64,000 nt of DNA from Variovorax saccharolyticus (GCF_030316765.1 NZ_JASZYT010000003.1:310001-374000); one strand, 5' to 3'. Shown: positions 1 through 9,685, counted from the stretch's first letter. A program made the numbers and translations. Notes: generated by a model not told the origin, from the sequence alone.

Positions 1-647
1 CACCGGGCGAGGCGCTCGCCATCGTGGGCCCGAGCGCTGCCGGCAAGTCCACGCTGGCCCGCCTGCTGACGGGCGTATGGACGCCCAGCAGCGGCCACGT
101 GCGCCTGGACGGCGCCGATGTCTCCTACTGGCCGCGCGAGCAGCTGGGCCCCTACATCGGCTACGTGCCCCAGGACGTCGAGCTGTTCGACGGCACCGTG
201 GCCGACAACATCGCGCGCCTGGACAAGGTCGATTCGGAAGCGGTCGTCGCCGCCGCGCTCCGGGCCAATGCGCACGAGATGATCCTGACCCTGCCGAAGG
301 GCTACGACACGCCGGTGGGAGAGCACGGCGCGCGGCTTTCGCCCGGGCAGCGCCAGCGCGTGGCGCTCGCGCGCGCCCTCTACGGCAACCCGCAGCTGGT
401 CATCCTCGACGAGCCGAATTCCAACCTGGACGGCGCCGGGGAGATCGCGCTCGCCCAGGCGATGAGCGCGTTGCGCGACGAGGGCGTGACATCGGTCGTG
501 GTGACCCATCGGCCCTCGCTGATCGCCCATGTCGACAAGATCCTGGTGCTCGCGGCCGGCCGCGTCCAGCAGTTCGGGCCGGCAGGCGAAGTAATGAAGG
601 ACATGCAGCGCCAGGCCCAGGTGATGGTCGGCCAGAAGGCCGCCTGA
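1..647 (+). CDS. Type I secretion ABC transporter ATPase, C-terminal part (5' end outside window)
   Basis: This is the nucleotide-binding end of an ABC exporter; reading is open to the left edge in the phase beginning at base 3. Walker A (GPSAAGKST) lies at the start, the Q-loop region follows ([12 protein letters not shown]), then the signature [15 protein letters not shown], Walker B (LVILDEP) and the switch histidine (VVVTHRPS). The wording of these motifs and the HlyD-like gene 25 bases downstream point to the PrtD/LapB-like family, whose ATPase-permease works with a membrane-fusion protein and an outer-membrane channel to export proteins in one step. The transmembrane half and the exported substrate are not visible. 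No TolC-like gene follows directly. Confidence 0.9.
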   Translation, partial: PGEALAIVGPSAAGKSTLARLLTGVWTPSSGHVRLDGADVSYWPREQLGPYIGYVPQDVELFDGTVADNIARLDKVDSEAVVAAALRANAHEMILTLPKGYDTPVGEHGARLSPGQRQRVALARALYGNPQLVILDEPNSNLDGAGEIALAQAMSALRDEGVTSVVVTHRPSLIAHVDKILVLAAGRVQQFGPAGEVMKDMQRQAQVMVGQKAA

Positions 648-672
648 CGAGCGAAACGAGGACTTGCAGGCC

Positions 673-2010
673 ATGAACACCGCCACACTCCGACCCGCTG
701 CGAACGACACGCCCAGCAGCAGCGCGGTTCACGCCAGGCGCCTGGTGCGCGGCGGCTGCTGGATCATCGTCGGAGCGATCCTGCCGATGGCCCTGTGGAT
801 GAGCTTCGCGCCGCTGTCGATGGCGGTGGTGGCGCCAGCCTATGTGAAGGTCGATCTCAACCGGCGACCGGTGCAGCACCTGGAAGGCGGCACCGTGCGC
901 GAGGTCCTGGTGCGCGACGGCCAGCGCGTGAACGCCGGCGATCCGGTGCTGGTGCTGGGCGACGTGCGGGTGGATGCCGATCGCAACCGGCTGAACTACC
1001 GGGTTCAGATCGAACGCGTCATGCTGGTGCGCCTGGAGGCCGAACAGGCTCTTGCCAAGATGCTCGCCTTCCCGGGCGAGCTGGCGCAGGCGGCCGATCA
1101 GGACGAGCGCATCCGCCAGGCCCTCGCCAAGGAGAGCGCGCTGTTCCAGGCCCAGCGCCATTCCCTTGAAAGCGCGACGACGCTGATGAAGACGCAGCGC
1201 GACCGCGTGCATCAGGAAATCGTCGGGGTCAACGCGCAGATCGCCCAGGCGGAAAACTCGCTGGCGCTGCAGCGCAGCGACCTGGAGGCCAACCGCGGGC
1301 TGATCAAGGAAGGCTTCATTTCTGCCAGCCGCATCTCGCAGCTCGAATCGGTGGTGATGGAGTACGCGGCCAAGCTCGAGGAGCGGCGCACGGAGCTCGC
1401 GCGTGCCGCCCAGCGGCTGGTGGAGATCGACCTGCGCATCCAGTCGATCCGCAACGAATACGTCAAGGCGGCGAGCGACCAGCTCAAGGCCACCACCCAG
1501 CGCCTGGGCGAGATCGAGCAGGAGCAGCGCAAGTCGGACGACGCCGCCCACCGGCAGGTCGTGGTCGCGCCGGCCAGCGGCGAGATCATCGACATGAAGT
1601 TCAACTCGCCAGGCGCGGTGGTGGGCCCGGGCGAGGCGATCGCGGACATCGTGCCGAGCGACACGCAGCTGATGATCGAGGCGCGCATCCGTCCCGAAGA
1701 CATCAGCAACGTGCACGTCAACCAGCGCGCACGGGTGAAGTTCACCGCCTTCAAGTACCGCAACACGTCGATGGTGACCGGCAAGGTCACCTACGTCGCC
1801 GGCGACCGCCTGATCGAGAAGCAGACCGGCCTGCCCTACTACAGCGTCACGATCATCGCCGACCCCGATTCGCTCAAGTCGATCGAGGAATTCAAGCTCC
1901 AGGCGGGCATGCCCGCCGAGGTCTACATCCAGGGCGCCACGCAGACGGCGCTCCAGTACCTGGCCGAACCCATCATGTCGACCCTGCGCCGGGCCGGGAG
2001 ACAGATGTAG
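673..2010 (+). CDS. HlyD-family type I secretion periplasmic adaptor
   Basis: A 445-residue membrane-fusion protein: a short cytoplasmic N-terminus, one membrane segment (about residues 25-45, beginning WIIVGAILPMALW), a biotinyl-lipoyl half (VREVLVRDGQRVNAGDPVLVLGDV), a long coiled coil rich in Glu, Gln and Arg (roughly 110-280), then the second lipoyl half and beta barrel (VVAPASGEIIDMKF). This order is typical of PrtE/HlyD. I chose the ATG at 673 because GAGGA at 658-662 is well spaced for it; the upstream TTG at 664 is too close to that site. It lies 25 bases after the ABC ATPase gene, so the two are probably one operon linking the inner-membrane pump to an outer-membrane channel encoded elsewhere. 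Confidence 0.9.
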   Translation: MNTATLRPAANDTPSSSAVHARRLVRGGCWIIVGAILPMALWMSFAPLSMAVVAPAYVKVDLNRRPVQHLEGGTVREVLVRDGQRVNAGDPVLVLGDVRVDADRNRLNYRVQIERVMLVRLEAEQALAKMLAFPGELAQAADQDERIRQALAKESALFQAQRHSLESATTLMKTQRDRVHQEIVGVNAQIAQAENSLALQRSDLEANRGLIKEGFISASRISQLESVVMEYAAKLEERRTELARAAQRLVEIDLRIQSIRNEYVKAASDQLKATTQRLGEIEQEQRKSDDAAHRQVVVAPASGEIIDMKFNSPGAVVGPGEAIADIVPSDTQLMIEARIRPEDISNVHVNQRARVKFTAFKYRNTSMVTGKVTYVAGDRLIEKQTGLPYYSVTIIADPDSLKSIEEFKLQAGMPAEVYIQGATQTALQYLAEPIMSTLRRAGRQM

Positions 2011-2042
2011 CGGTCGTTCTTTTTCAAAGAGAGGTGTACATC

Positions 2043-3827
2043 ATGCGCAAAGAATCCACACGACGCTTGCCCGCGACTTCGGACATCGACGGCAAGCGAC
2101 GCAGCTTCCTGAAGGCTTCGGTGGCCGCAACGGCGGCAGCGCCCCTGGTGCTGACGCCAAGGAAGAGCGAGGCGCAGGTCGCGCCGCTGCTGCCCAGCCC
2201 GGCGACCACGCCATGGGCCGAGGAACTGCCCACGGCGATCACGCCGCTATCGGCGCTCGATGCGCTCGACCCCATGCCGATGACCAGCGCGAACACCGGC
2301 GGTGGCGAGTGCGGGCGCGCCGATCACCAGCGCTACGATGAACTCTGCGTTGCCGGCAAGGCCGGGCGGCCCCTGCTGTACCAGCTGACCGCCAAGGAGA
2401 ACCCGAACTGGGTGTTCAACCCTGCGTATCCGCCGCAGGCCATCTGGGGCTACGCAGGCAACATGGACACGGTCGCGACCACCCCGGGCCCGACGTTCCA
2501 TGCGCGTTACGGCCAATCGGTGATCGTTCGCATACGCAACGAACTGCCGGCGAACCACACCGGATTCGGCTCGCCGGAAATCTCCACGCACCTGCACAAC
2601 ATGCACACGCCTTCGGAAAGCGACGGCTTTGCAGGCGACTTCTACAGTGCGACGCTGAAGGGCCCGACCTTGACCCGAGCCGGGAGCTTCAACGACCATT
2701 TCTATCCCAACCTCTATGCCGGACTGGACGAATTCAGCGCGACCAGCGCGATCGGCGATTCGCGCGAAGCCCTGGGAACGCTCTTCTATCACGACCACTC
2801 CGAAGGCGTGACGGCCCCGAACGTGCTGAAGGGGCTGATGGGCCGCTACATGATCTTCGACGATCTCGACAGCGGCAGCGAAGACAGCGGCCTCAAGCTG
2901 CCGAGCGGAGCCTACGACTATCCGCTGAGCTTCTCGGACAAGCGCTTCGATGCCAACGGCCGGCTGTTCTTCGATGAGCTGAATCCGGAAGGCGTGCTGG
3001 GCGACAAGATCACGGTCAACGGCAAGATCGAGCCGGTGCTGCGGGTGGCGCGCCGCAAGTACCGCTTCCGGCTGCTCAATGGCGGGCCCACGCGCTTCTA
3101 CGAGTTCTACCTGCAACACAAGAACCGCACCACGTCGTACGGCTACACCATCATCGCCAACGACGGCAACCTGCTGCCGGCCCCGCTGGCGAATCAGTTC
3201 AGGGTCAGGATCGGCCCGGCCGAGCGCGCCGACATCGTCATCAACTTCGCCAACTTCCCGCTGGGCACGGAGCTCTTCCTCGTCAACCAGCTGGTGCAGA
3301 CCGAAACGCGCCAGCCCAGGGATGCGCAGGCACCCGGCACCCAGCTGCTGAAGTTCATCGTCGACCGCGAAGCGCCCGACACTAGCCTGGTGCCCGCATT
3401 GCTGCGGCCGCTGCGCGACCTGCCCTCGGCCGCGGAACTCGCGGCGCTGCCGGTCCGGCGCTTCGTGTTCTCGCGCACCAACGGCAACTGGGCCGTCAAC
3501 GGCCAGTTCTTCAACTCCCTGCTGCCCAGGGTCTCGGTGCCCAAGGGAAATGCCGAGATCTGGGAACTCGTCAATCCGGACAACGGCTGGCAGCACCCGA
3601 TCCACATCCACTTCGAAGAGGGCCGCATCCTGAGCAAGACCGTGAATGGCGTGAACGTCGCCATCCCGCCCAACGAGCGGGGGCGCAAGGACGTCTACAT
3701 CCTCGGTCCGGCCCAGACGATCAGGGTGTTCCTGCGCTTTCGCGACTTCTACGGCAAATACATGATGCATTGCCACAACCTCACGCACGAGGACCACGCC
3801 ATGATGCTCCGGTGGGACATCGTGTGA
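2043..3827 (+). CDS. Tat-exported multicopper oxidase
   Basis: A 594-residue secreted oxidase. The N-terminus has a twin-arginine signal (KRRSFLKASVAATAAAPLVL) followed by a SEAQ cleavage region, so it should be exported folded. Copper ligands are visible in the expected order: HLHNMH, FYHDHSEG, HPIHIHFEEG and the C-terminal HCHNLTHEDHAMM, the type 1/type 3 cluster with a likely axial Met. Such enzymes couple oxidation of metals or phenolics to reduction of oxygen to water; the substrate cannot be told from sequence. The ATG at 2043 has AGAGAGG eight bases upstream; the GTG at 2034 overlaps that site. A SCO-like gene follows after 49 bases, which suggests shared copper handling. Confidence 0.9.
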   Translation: MRKESTRRLPATSDIDGKRRSFLKASVAATAAAPLVLTPRKSEAQVAPLLPSPATTPWAEELPTAITPLSALDALDPMPMTSANTGGGECGRADHQRYDELCVAGKAGRPLLYQLTAKENPNWVFNPAYPPQAIWGYAGNMDTVATTPGPTFHARYGQSVIVRIRNELPANHTGFGSPEISTHLHNMHTPSESDGFAGDFYSATLKGPTLTRAGSFNDHFYPNLYAGLDEFSATSAIGDSREALGTLFYHDHSEGVTAPNVLKGLMGRYMIFDDLDSGSEDSGLKLPSGAYDYPLSFSDKRFDANGRLFFDELNPEGVLGDKITVNGKIEPVLRVARRKYRFRLLNGGPTRFYEFYLQHKNRTTSYGYTIIANDGNLLPAPLANQFRVRIGPAERADIVINFANFPLGTELFLVNQLVQTETRQPRDAQAPGTQLLKFIVDREAPDTSLVPALLRPLRDLPSAAELAALPVRRFVFSRTNGNWAVNGQFFNSLLPRVSVPKGNAEIWELVNPDNGWQHPIHIHFEEGRILSKTVNGVNVAIPPNERGRKDVYILGPAQTIRVFLRFRDFYGKYMMHCHNLTHEDHAMMLRWDIV

Positions 3828-3876
3828 AGACCATCGGCGACATGACGCAAGCACATCGAATCGAAGGAGGTTCCCC

Positions 3877-4476
3877 ATGAACAACCGCAGATACCTGCTC
3901 GCCGGGCTCGGTGCCGCCGCGCTGGCCGCACTCGACACCGGCGCCATCGCAGCCGAGGCGACGCCCGCGACCCGTGGCGGGCGGCGGATTCCGGACGTCG
4001 AACTCAAGACCCACACGGGGTCCACGGTCAACTTCTATCGCGACCTGGTCCGCGGCAAGGTGGTCGCGATCAACATGATGTACGCGGATTGCGAAGGCAT
4101 CTGTCCGCTCATGACCAACAACCTGGTGCGCGTGCAGGAGCTCCTGGGCGACCGCATCGGCAAGGACATCTTCATGTACTCGATCACGTTGCGGCCCGAG
4201 CAGGACACGCCGCGGGATCTCGCGGAGTACGCGGAGATGCACGGCGTGCATCCGGGCTGGCTGTTCCTGACCGGGACGCGGGCGAACGTCGAGGCCGTGC
4301 GTCTCGCGCTCGGCTTCTTCGATCCCGATCCCAAGGTCGACAAGGAGTCCACCCGGCACACCGGCATGCTGCGCATCGGCAATGACGTCATCGATCGCTG
4401 GGGCATGGCGCCGGCGCTGGCGGCGCCCGAGCAGATCGTGAACTCGATCCTGCATGTCGATCGCAAGGCCGGCTGA
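3877..4476 (+). CDS. SCO1/SenC-family copper-binding thioredoxin-fold protein
   Basis: A 199-residue exported protein with an N-terminal signal (MNNRRYLLAGLGAAALAA). The SCO signature is present: C72-E-G-I-C76 after a beta strand (VVAINMMYADCEGICP) and the distant histidine H161 in RHTGMLRIGN, together the Cu ligands of the family. SCO proteins deliver copper to the CuA site of cytochrome oxidase or act as thiol reductases. Here no oxidase gene is nearby, but a multicopper oxidase is directly upstream, so copper loading of that enzyme is a reasonable inference. AAGGAGG precedes the ATG at good spacing. Confidence 0.88.
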   Translation: MNNRRYLLAGLGAAALAALDTGAIAAEATPATRGGRRIPDVELKTHTGSTVNFYRDLVRGKVVAINMMYADCEGICPLMTNNLVRVQELLGDRIGKDIFMYSITLRPEQDTPRDLAEYAEMHGVHPGWLFLTGTRANVEAVRLALGFFDPDPKVDKESTRHTGMLRIGNDVIDRWGMAPALAAPEQIVNSILHVDRKAG

Positions 4477-4663
4477 TCACGCCGGAACCGTGCGTCCGCG
4501 GGGAGAGTCTGCGAATCGGGCTCGACCATCAGGGGTTCGCAGCGAGTTCAATCGTTCGGCGCAGCGCCGGTTCGGCGGAACGCCTTACCCGCGTCCGCAG
4601 TAGGCAGACTCACGCAAGCCGGCTCCGAAGCCATACTGGCCCTGCCACGAATGGAGGTCGCAA

Positions 4664-4975
4664 ATGGCCCAGCATGCAATTTCAGCGGTTCACTACGCAG
4701 GCGACGAGATCGATCTGGTCGCCGTTCATTCGGTCGTCGAGAAGGAGTTCGGCACGACAGGGCTGGCCCTCGGCCCAGCCCGGCGGATCAGCGTCCGGGA
4801 CTGCGTGGAGCTCCTGGCGGCGGGCGAAGAGGTTTGCCTGGTGCAACGAACCGACAGCCACGGATGGAATGTCAGTTGCGATGTCGAGCTCCTGCCCGGC
4901 GGGCGCGGAATCACCGGCGTCGACATCGTCGGACGGCCGACCGACTCGCTGCGGCAGCTGCCGTCGTGGGGGTGA
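4664..4975 (+). CDS. Hypothetical protein, 103 residues
   Basis: I do not recognise this family. The start at 4664 has a good GGAGG nine bases upstream, and the residue composition (balanced charged residues, FGTTGLALGPARRISVRDCVELL) looks coding. No signal peptide, membrane segment or metal motif is visible. It is followed by a convergent hydrolase gene. The 187 bases before it (4477-4663) hold no gene that I can support. Confidence 0.6.
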   Translation: MAQHAISAVHYAGDEIDLVAVHSVVEKEFGTTGLALGPARRISVRDCVELLAAGEEVCLVQRTDSHGWNVSCDVELLPGGRGITGVDIVGRPTDSLRQLPSWG

Positions 4976-5032
4976 CGGCCGCCGCACCGTACCCGGTGCG
5001 GGGCATGAAGAAGTCGAACCGAAAGTCGCGGA

Positions 5033-5869
5033 TCAGCTCGTGAAGAACGCCAGCAAGTCCGGGTTGATGATGTCCGCGTGGGTGGTGAGCATGCCGTGCG
5101 GGAGGCCCTTGTACACCTTGAGCGTGCCATTCTTCAGCAGCTTGATCGACTTCAGTGCCGCATCGGCGATCGGCACGATCTGATCGTCGTCGCCGTGCAG
5201 GACGAGCGTGGGCACCGTGATCGCCTCCAGGTCGGCCGTCTGGTCGGTCTCGGAAAAGGCCTTGATGCCCTCGTAGTGCGCCTTGGCGCTGCCCATCATT
5301 CCCTGACGCCACCAATTCTGGATCACGCCCTGGTAGACCTTGGCGCCTTCGCGGTTGAAGCCATAGAACGGACCGGCCGCCACGTCGAGGAACATTTGTG
5401 CCCGGTTGTCTGCCACCCCCTTGCGGAAGCCGTCGAAGACCTCGATCGGCAGGCCTTCCGGGTTGCCCGCGGTCTTGAGCATCAACGGCGGCACCGCACT
5501 CACGAGCACCGCCTTGGCGGCACGGCCACTGGGCTGGCCATGCTTCGCGACGTAGCGGGCGACCTCGCCGCCGCCGGTCGAGTGGCCGACGTGGAAAACC
5601 TTGCTCAGGTCGAGCGCCTCGACCACCGCGAAGGCATCGGCGGCGTAGTGGTCCATGTCATGGCCATCGCTGACCTGCGCCGAGCGCCCGTGGCCGCGCC
5701 GGTCGTGCGCGATCACCCGGTAGCCCCGCTGTACGAAGAACAGCATCTGCGTATCCCAGTCATCGCTGGAAAGCGGCCAACCATGATGGAACATGATCGG
5801 CTGGCCGTCCTTGGGTCCCCAATCCTTGTAGAAGATCTCTACGCCGTCCTTGGTCTTGATCGTGCTCAT
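5033..5869 (-). CDS. Alpha/beta hydrolase, non-heme chloroperoxidase type
   Basis: A 278-residue alpha/beta-hydrolase. The nucleophile elbow is GHSTGG, the acid is in HGDDDQIVP and the histidine in LPHGML, the full catalytic triad. The N-terminus MSTIKTKDGVEIFYKDWG and the HGWPLSSDDWD oxyanion segment are typical of the cofactor-free haloperoxidase/aryl-esterase group (length about 275). These enzymes are esterases with promiscuous perhydrolase activity; the physiological substrate is unknown. I chose the ATG at 5869 because it matches the family's N-terminus and has AGAAAGG upstream; an in-frame extension to 5953 has no such support. No signal peptide, so cytoplasmic. Confidence 0.9.
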   Translation of the reverse strand: MSTIKTKDGVEIFYKDWGPKDGQPIMFHHGWPLSSDDWDTQMLFFVQRGYRVIAHDRRGHGRSAQVSDGHDMDHYAADAFAVVEALDLSKVFHVGHSTGGGEVARYVAKHGQPSGRAAKAVLVSAVPPLMLKTAGNPEGLPIEVFDGFRKGVADNRAQMFLDVAAGPFYGFNREGAKVYQGVIQNWWRQGMMGSAKAHYEGIKAFSETDQTADLEAITVPTLVLHGDDDQIVPIADAALKSIKLLKNGTLKVYKGLPHGMLTTHADIINPDLLAFFTS

Positions 5870-6058
5870 GTCGTGATGGCCTTTCTGAAATTCGGTTGGG
5901 TTCGAGTGACGCGCCAGACGCGGGTCACGCGGCATTCTGCACGGATGCTCCAAGCAAGTCTTGCACCATGCGCGCGCGGTTTGAACATATGCGCGGGCTC
6001 GAAGGCTCCGGCGAGCGACGCCGTACCAGCAGCAGTTCCCGCGTCACAATCTTCGCCC

Positions 6059-6943
6059 ATGACGATGTCACCTTCCCACTCGAAGCATCCGGTCGGCAGC
6101 ATCTTGCTGGCCACCGACCTGAGCTGCCGGTCCGATCGAGCGCTGGACCGTGCCCTCCTGCTGGCGCATCGCTGGCGCGCCCGCCTGGTCGTCGCCACCG
6201 TTCTCGAGCCCACCGCGACGCCGGGCGGCTTGCGCGAGCGGGGCGCCGAGCAGCGCGAAGCCGAACGGCGCATCAGAGCCGACGCGGCGCGGGACGACAT
6301 CGACATCTCGGTGCGCGTGGAGCGCGGCGATCGGGTTGCCACCTTGCTGGCCATCGCCGACGAGGAAAACTGCGGCCTCATCGTGGTCGGCGTCTCGAAG
6401 CACGAAGGCATGGGACGCGCGGTCGTCGGCTCCACCATCGACGCGCTGCTCGGCCGCTCGACCGTGCCCGTGCTGGCAGTGCGGCAACGCGCCCGCCGCC
6501 CCTACGAGGAGCTCATCGTCGCCAGCGATTTTTCTTCGGCCTCCGGACATGCGCTGGAGCAGGCGGCGCGCCTGTTCCCGACGACCGCCCTCAGCGTGTT
6601 CCATGCACTCGAGCCCGGCCCTTCGCTCGCCACGGCGGCGGGCGCCACGAAGGACGACGACGCCCGCCTGGTGCAGGCCCGCCAACGGGGCGATGCGCAG
6701 CTGGCCGCAACCGCCCTGCCTGCGGCCCTGCGGGAGCAGGTGCGCTTCATCTTCAGGGAGGGTGATGCGGGTCGCCTGCTGGAAGCCCACGGGCAGGCCC
6801 GCTGCGACGACCTGATCGTGCTGGGAACGCATCCGCGGCACCGTTTGCTGAACCTCCTGATCGGCAGCGTCGCGCAGCGGATTCTCGAGCGCGCCGAGAA
6901 CGACGTCCTCTCGATCGCCGAGGCACCCACCCCGTCCGCCTGA
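6059..6943 (+). CDS. Universal stress protein with two tandem Usp domains
   Basis: A 294-residue cytoplasmic protein with two UspA domains. Domain 1 begins GSILLATDLSCRSDRALDRAL and ends near VPVLAVR; domain 2 begins ELIVASDFSSASGHALEQA and ends near LSIAEAP. Domain 1 has a G-2x-G-9x-G(S/T) like ATP loop (GVSKHEGMGRAVVGSTIDALL) and domain 2 a similar GTHPRHRLLNLLIGSVAQRIL. Such proteins bind ATP and are induced by stress; a precise role cannot be assigned. ATG 6059 is chosen, with 6065 as an alternative; nothing homologous is encoded in the long in-frame extension upstream, which is antisense to the hydrolase gene. Confidence 0.87.
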   Translation: MTMSPSHSKHPVGSILLATDLSCRSDRALDRALLLAHRWRARLVVATVLEPTATPGGLRERGAEQREAERRIRADAARDDIDISVRVERGDRVATLLAIADEENCGLIVVGVSKHEGMGRAVVGSTIDALLGRSTVPVLAVRQRARRPYEELIVASDFSSASGHALEQAARLFPTTALSVFHALEPGPSLATAAGATKDDDARLVQARQRGDAQLAATALPAALREQVRFIFREGDAGRLLEAHGQARCDDLIVLGTHPRHRLLNLLIGSVAQRILERAENDVLSIAEAPTPSA

Positions 6944-6970
6944 GCGCTGCGCCGTTGCGCCGGACCCCGG

Positions 6971-8758
6971 TCAGCCGGCGTCCGGGCCAGCCGGTCGGGC
7001 CGGCTTGGTCAGCGGCGTGGGCTTCACCCGGTTGCTGTGCATCAGTTCCAGGCCGGCCTTGATGCCACCGGTCATCTGGAGCGCGAGCCGCTCCTCGTCG
7101 CGACGCAGCACCTCGGCCGCGATGCCCGCTGCCTCGTGCGGCGGAACGCCGATGGCGCGCAGGGCCGCCTCCCCGAATTCGCTGGCACCGGCAAAGGTCT
7201 CGCGCACCAGGAAGTCGACGTTCTTCGACATCAGTTCGAGTGCATGTCCGCGGTCGAAGGCGCGCACCAGCAGCTTGGCCTGCGGAAAGGAATGCCTGGC
7301 GAGCTCGACGATCTTCAGCGCCGCCTCCTTGTTGTCCACGCAGATGGCGATCGCCAGCGCGGTCGCCGCGCCCGAAGCGTGCAGCACGTCGAGTCGGCTG
7401 CCGTCGCCGTAGTAGACCTTGAAGCCGAAGCTCTCGGCGCTCTGGATCATCTCCGTGTCCATGTCGATGATGGAGACCTTCACGCCGCGCGCAAGCAGGG
7501 CCTGGCTGGCAACCTGTCCGAAGCGGCCGAAGCCGATCATCAGCACGTTGCCCGACAGGCCGGCCGCCGCGTCGATGCCCTCGACCTTCGCTGCGCCGCG
7601 CGGCAGCATCCAGCGCAGGCCGCCGACGGCCAGCGGCGTGAGTGCCATGGAGAGGATCACGATGGCGGTGAGGGCCGCGTTGGCCGGGCCATCCAGCAGG
7701 CCGGCAGCCACGGCCGTGGAATAGAGGACGAAGGCGAACTCGCCGCCCTGCGCCATGAGCACCATGCGGTGCAGGGAGTCGGAGTGGCTGGCGCCGAACA
7801 GGCGCCCCACCCCGTAGATGCCCACCGCCTTGACGACCATGAACACGGCGACGCCGCCCAGCACCTGCGGCCAGTGCGTGACGAAGATGCCGAGGTCGAG
7901 GGCCATGCCGACGCCAAGGAAGAAGAGCCCCAGAAGAATGCCCCGGAACGGCTCGATGTCGGCTTCGAGTTGGTGGCGGAAGGTGGATTCGGACAGCATG
8001 ACGCCGGCCAGGAAAGCGCCCATGGCCATCGACAGGCCGCCGAACTGCATCAGCAGCGCCGCGCCAAGCACCACCAGCAAGGCGGCCGCGGTCATGACCT
8101 CGCGTGCATGCGATGCGGCGAGCAGGCGGAACAGCGGGTTCAGGAGCCACCGCCCCGCCACGGTCACGATCGCCACCGCGGACAACGCCAGCGCGACGGT
8201 CTTCCAGGTCGAAACGCCGGCGGCGGCTTCGTTCGGCGACAGCATGGCGACGATCGCCAGCAAGGGCACGATGGCCAGGTCCTCGAGCAGCAGGATCGAC
8301 ACCACCTTCTGGCCGCGCGGCGAGGCGGTCTCCCCGCGTTCGTCGAGGATCAGCATCACCGTCGCGGTGGAGGTCATGACGAAGCCCATGGCCGCCACGA
8401 AGGCCACCGGGGTGTTCAGGCCGGCAAGGACACCGACGCCGGTCAGCAGGGCGCCGCAGGCGACCACCTGGGCCAGCCCGAGCCCGAAGATCTGGCGCCG
8501 GAGGCTCCACAGCCGGGTCGGCTGCATCTCCAGGCCGATCACGAACAGGAACATGACGACGCCGAGTTCGGCGACATGCAGGATCGCCTGCGGATCCGAG
8601 AAGAGGCCCAGACCGAAGGGTCCTATGGCCAGTCCGGCGGCCAGGTAGCCCAGGACCGAGCCGAGGCCCAGCCGCTTGAACAGCGGCACGGCCACGACGC
8701 CCGCACCGAGCAGGACGACGACCCTCACAAGTTGCTCGCTTCCGGCTTCAACTGACAA
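6971..8758 (-). CDS. KefB/KefC-type K+/H+ antiporter (CPA2) with TrkA-N domain
   Basis: A 595-residue inner-membrane antiporter. The first about 380 residues form some 12 hydrophobic segments with CPA2 motifs (LGYLAAGLAIGPFGLGLF, GVVMFLFVIGLEMQP, GAFLAGVMLSES), followed by a Rossmann RCK/TrkA-N domain (NVLMIGFGRFGQVASQALLARG) that binds a nucleotide regulator. It exchanges protons for K+ or Na+, usually in response to electrophile stress or pH. The start is a TTG at 8758 with GGGAGAG six bases before it. It ends 28 bases from the convergent stress-protein gene. No ancillary KefF/KefG-like gene is next to it. Confidence 0.92.
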   Translation of the reverse strand: MSVEAGSEQLVRVVVLLGAGVVAVPLFKRLGLGSVLGYLAAGLAIGPFGLGLFSDPQAILHVAELGVVMFLFVIGLEMQPTRLWSLRRQIFGLGLAQVVACGALLTGVGVLAGLNTPVAFVAAMGFVMTSTATVMLILDERGETASPRGQKVVSILLLEDLAIVPLLAIVAMLSPNEAAAGVSTWKTVALALSAVAIVTVAGRWLLNPLFRLLAASHAREVMTAAALLVVLGAALLMQFGGLSMAMGAFLAGVMLSESTFRHQLEADIEPFRGILLGLFFLGVGMALDLGIFVTHWPQVLGGVAVFMVVKAVGIYGVGRLFGASHSDSLHRMVLMAQGGEFAFVLYSTAVAAGLLDGPANAALTAIVILSMALTPLAVGGLRWMLPRGAAKVEGIDAAAGLSGNVLMIGFGRFGQVASQALLARGVKVSIIDMDTEMIQSAESFGFKVYYGDGSRLDVLHASGAATALAIAICVDNKEAALKIVELARHSFPQAKLLVRAFDRGHALELMSKNVDFLVRETFAGASEFGEAALRAIGVPPHEAAGIAAEVLRRDEERLALQMTGGIKAGLELMHSNRVKPTPLTKPARPAGPDAG

Positions 8759-8833
8759 TTTTTCTCTCCCGCTCAGGGTTGAATGGACCCCAGACGGGAC
8801 GAAGCCGCCGTTTGTACTACAGCTTGCCGGGTC

Positions 8834-9685
8834 TCAGGCCCGGGCGGCCAGCCAGTCGCGCGGCGAAAGGCCCAGCCGCTGCGTGAAAAGGCGCGACAGC
8901 GCAGAGGCATTCGCATAGCCCAGCAAGTGCGCGATGGTCTTCACCGATGCGCCGTTGCGCAGTTCGGCCTGTGCAATCGTGAGGCGCCAGGTCGCGAGGT
9001 AGTCCGCCGGCGTGTCGCCGACCACGGACTTGAAACGATATGCAAACGAACTCCTGGACATCCCCGCTTCGCGGGCCATCCGCTCCAGCGTCCAGGCCTC
9101 GCCCGGCCTGTCGTGCACGGCGGTCAGTGCCCGCGCCAGGCGGGGGTCGCCGAGCCCGGCGAGCAGGCCGACCGGCGCGTCGCCTTGCTGCGGATGGTCG
9201 AGGAGCCATCGCAGCAGCTGGATCAGCACGACCTCGAACAGCCGATCGGCCAGCAGCCGGTGGCCGCACTGCAGCTGCGTGGTCTCGGCGAAGAGCAGCG
9301 CGATCGCCTGCTCCAGACCGTCCACCTCGCGCAGCGCAATGCAGATCAAGGGCGGTAGCGCCCGCGCCAGCGGATGGGCGTCGCCGCCGTCGAAGTCGAG
9401 CGTCGCACAGACGAAATCCGAACCCTCGACCGGAGCGTTGCGGAAGTTGTGCGCGAGCGGCCGCGGGTAGAACAGCAGACTCGGCTCCTTGACGACGATC
9501 CTGCGCGGCACGCCGGCGCCTGAGGCATGCGTGACGACCATCTCGCCACGACGCAGCACATGCAGAAATCCGCGCCCCTCCCTGGCGGCGAAGCGGGTGG
9601 TGCCGCACAGCGGCCCGGCGTGGAACAGATGGGCCCGGACGTGGAAGCGCTCGAGCAGGGATGAGAGCCTGTCAACGGACGACAT
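8834..9685 (-). CDS. AraC-family transcriptional regulator
   Basis: A 283-residue regulator. The N-terminal half is a cupin-like sensor (FLHVLRRGEMVVTH) of the AraC_binding_2 type, and the C-terminal about 100 residues carry the two helix-turn-helix units (ERMAREAGMSRSSFAYRFK and IAHLLGYANASALSRLFTQ). Members of this subgroup often control a neighbouring oxidoreductase. It is divergent from the thioredoxin-fold gene at 9822, and the 136-base gap between them probably holds both promoters. ATG 9685 starts the conserved part (MSSVDRLSSLLERF); an in-frame TTG at 9739 is possible but has no ribosome-binding site. Confidence 0.87.
   Translation of the reverse strand: MSSVDRLSSLLERFHVRAHLFHAGPLCGTTRFAAREGRGFLHVLRRGEMVVTHASGAGVPRRIVVKEPSLLFYPRPLAHNFRNAPVEGSDFVCATLDFDGGDAHPLARALPPLICIALREVDGLEQAIALLFAETTQLQCGHRLLADRLFEVVLIQLLRWLLDHPQQGDAPVGLLAGLGDPRLARALTAVHDRPGEAWTLERMAREAGMSRSSFAYRFKSVVGDTPADYLATWRLTIAQAELRNGASVKTIAHLLGYANASALSRLFTQRLGLSPRDWLAARA

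Noticed and set aside
5078-6058. In-frame N-terminal extension of the universal stress protein
   Set aside because: It lies opposite the chloroperoxidase-like gene and has no Usp-like or other known content.
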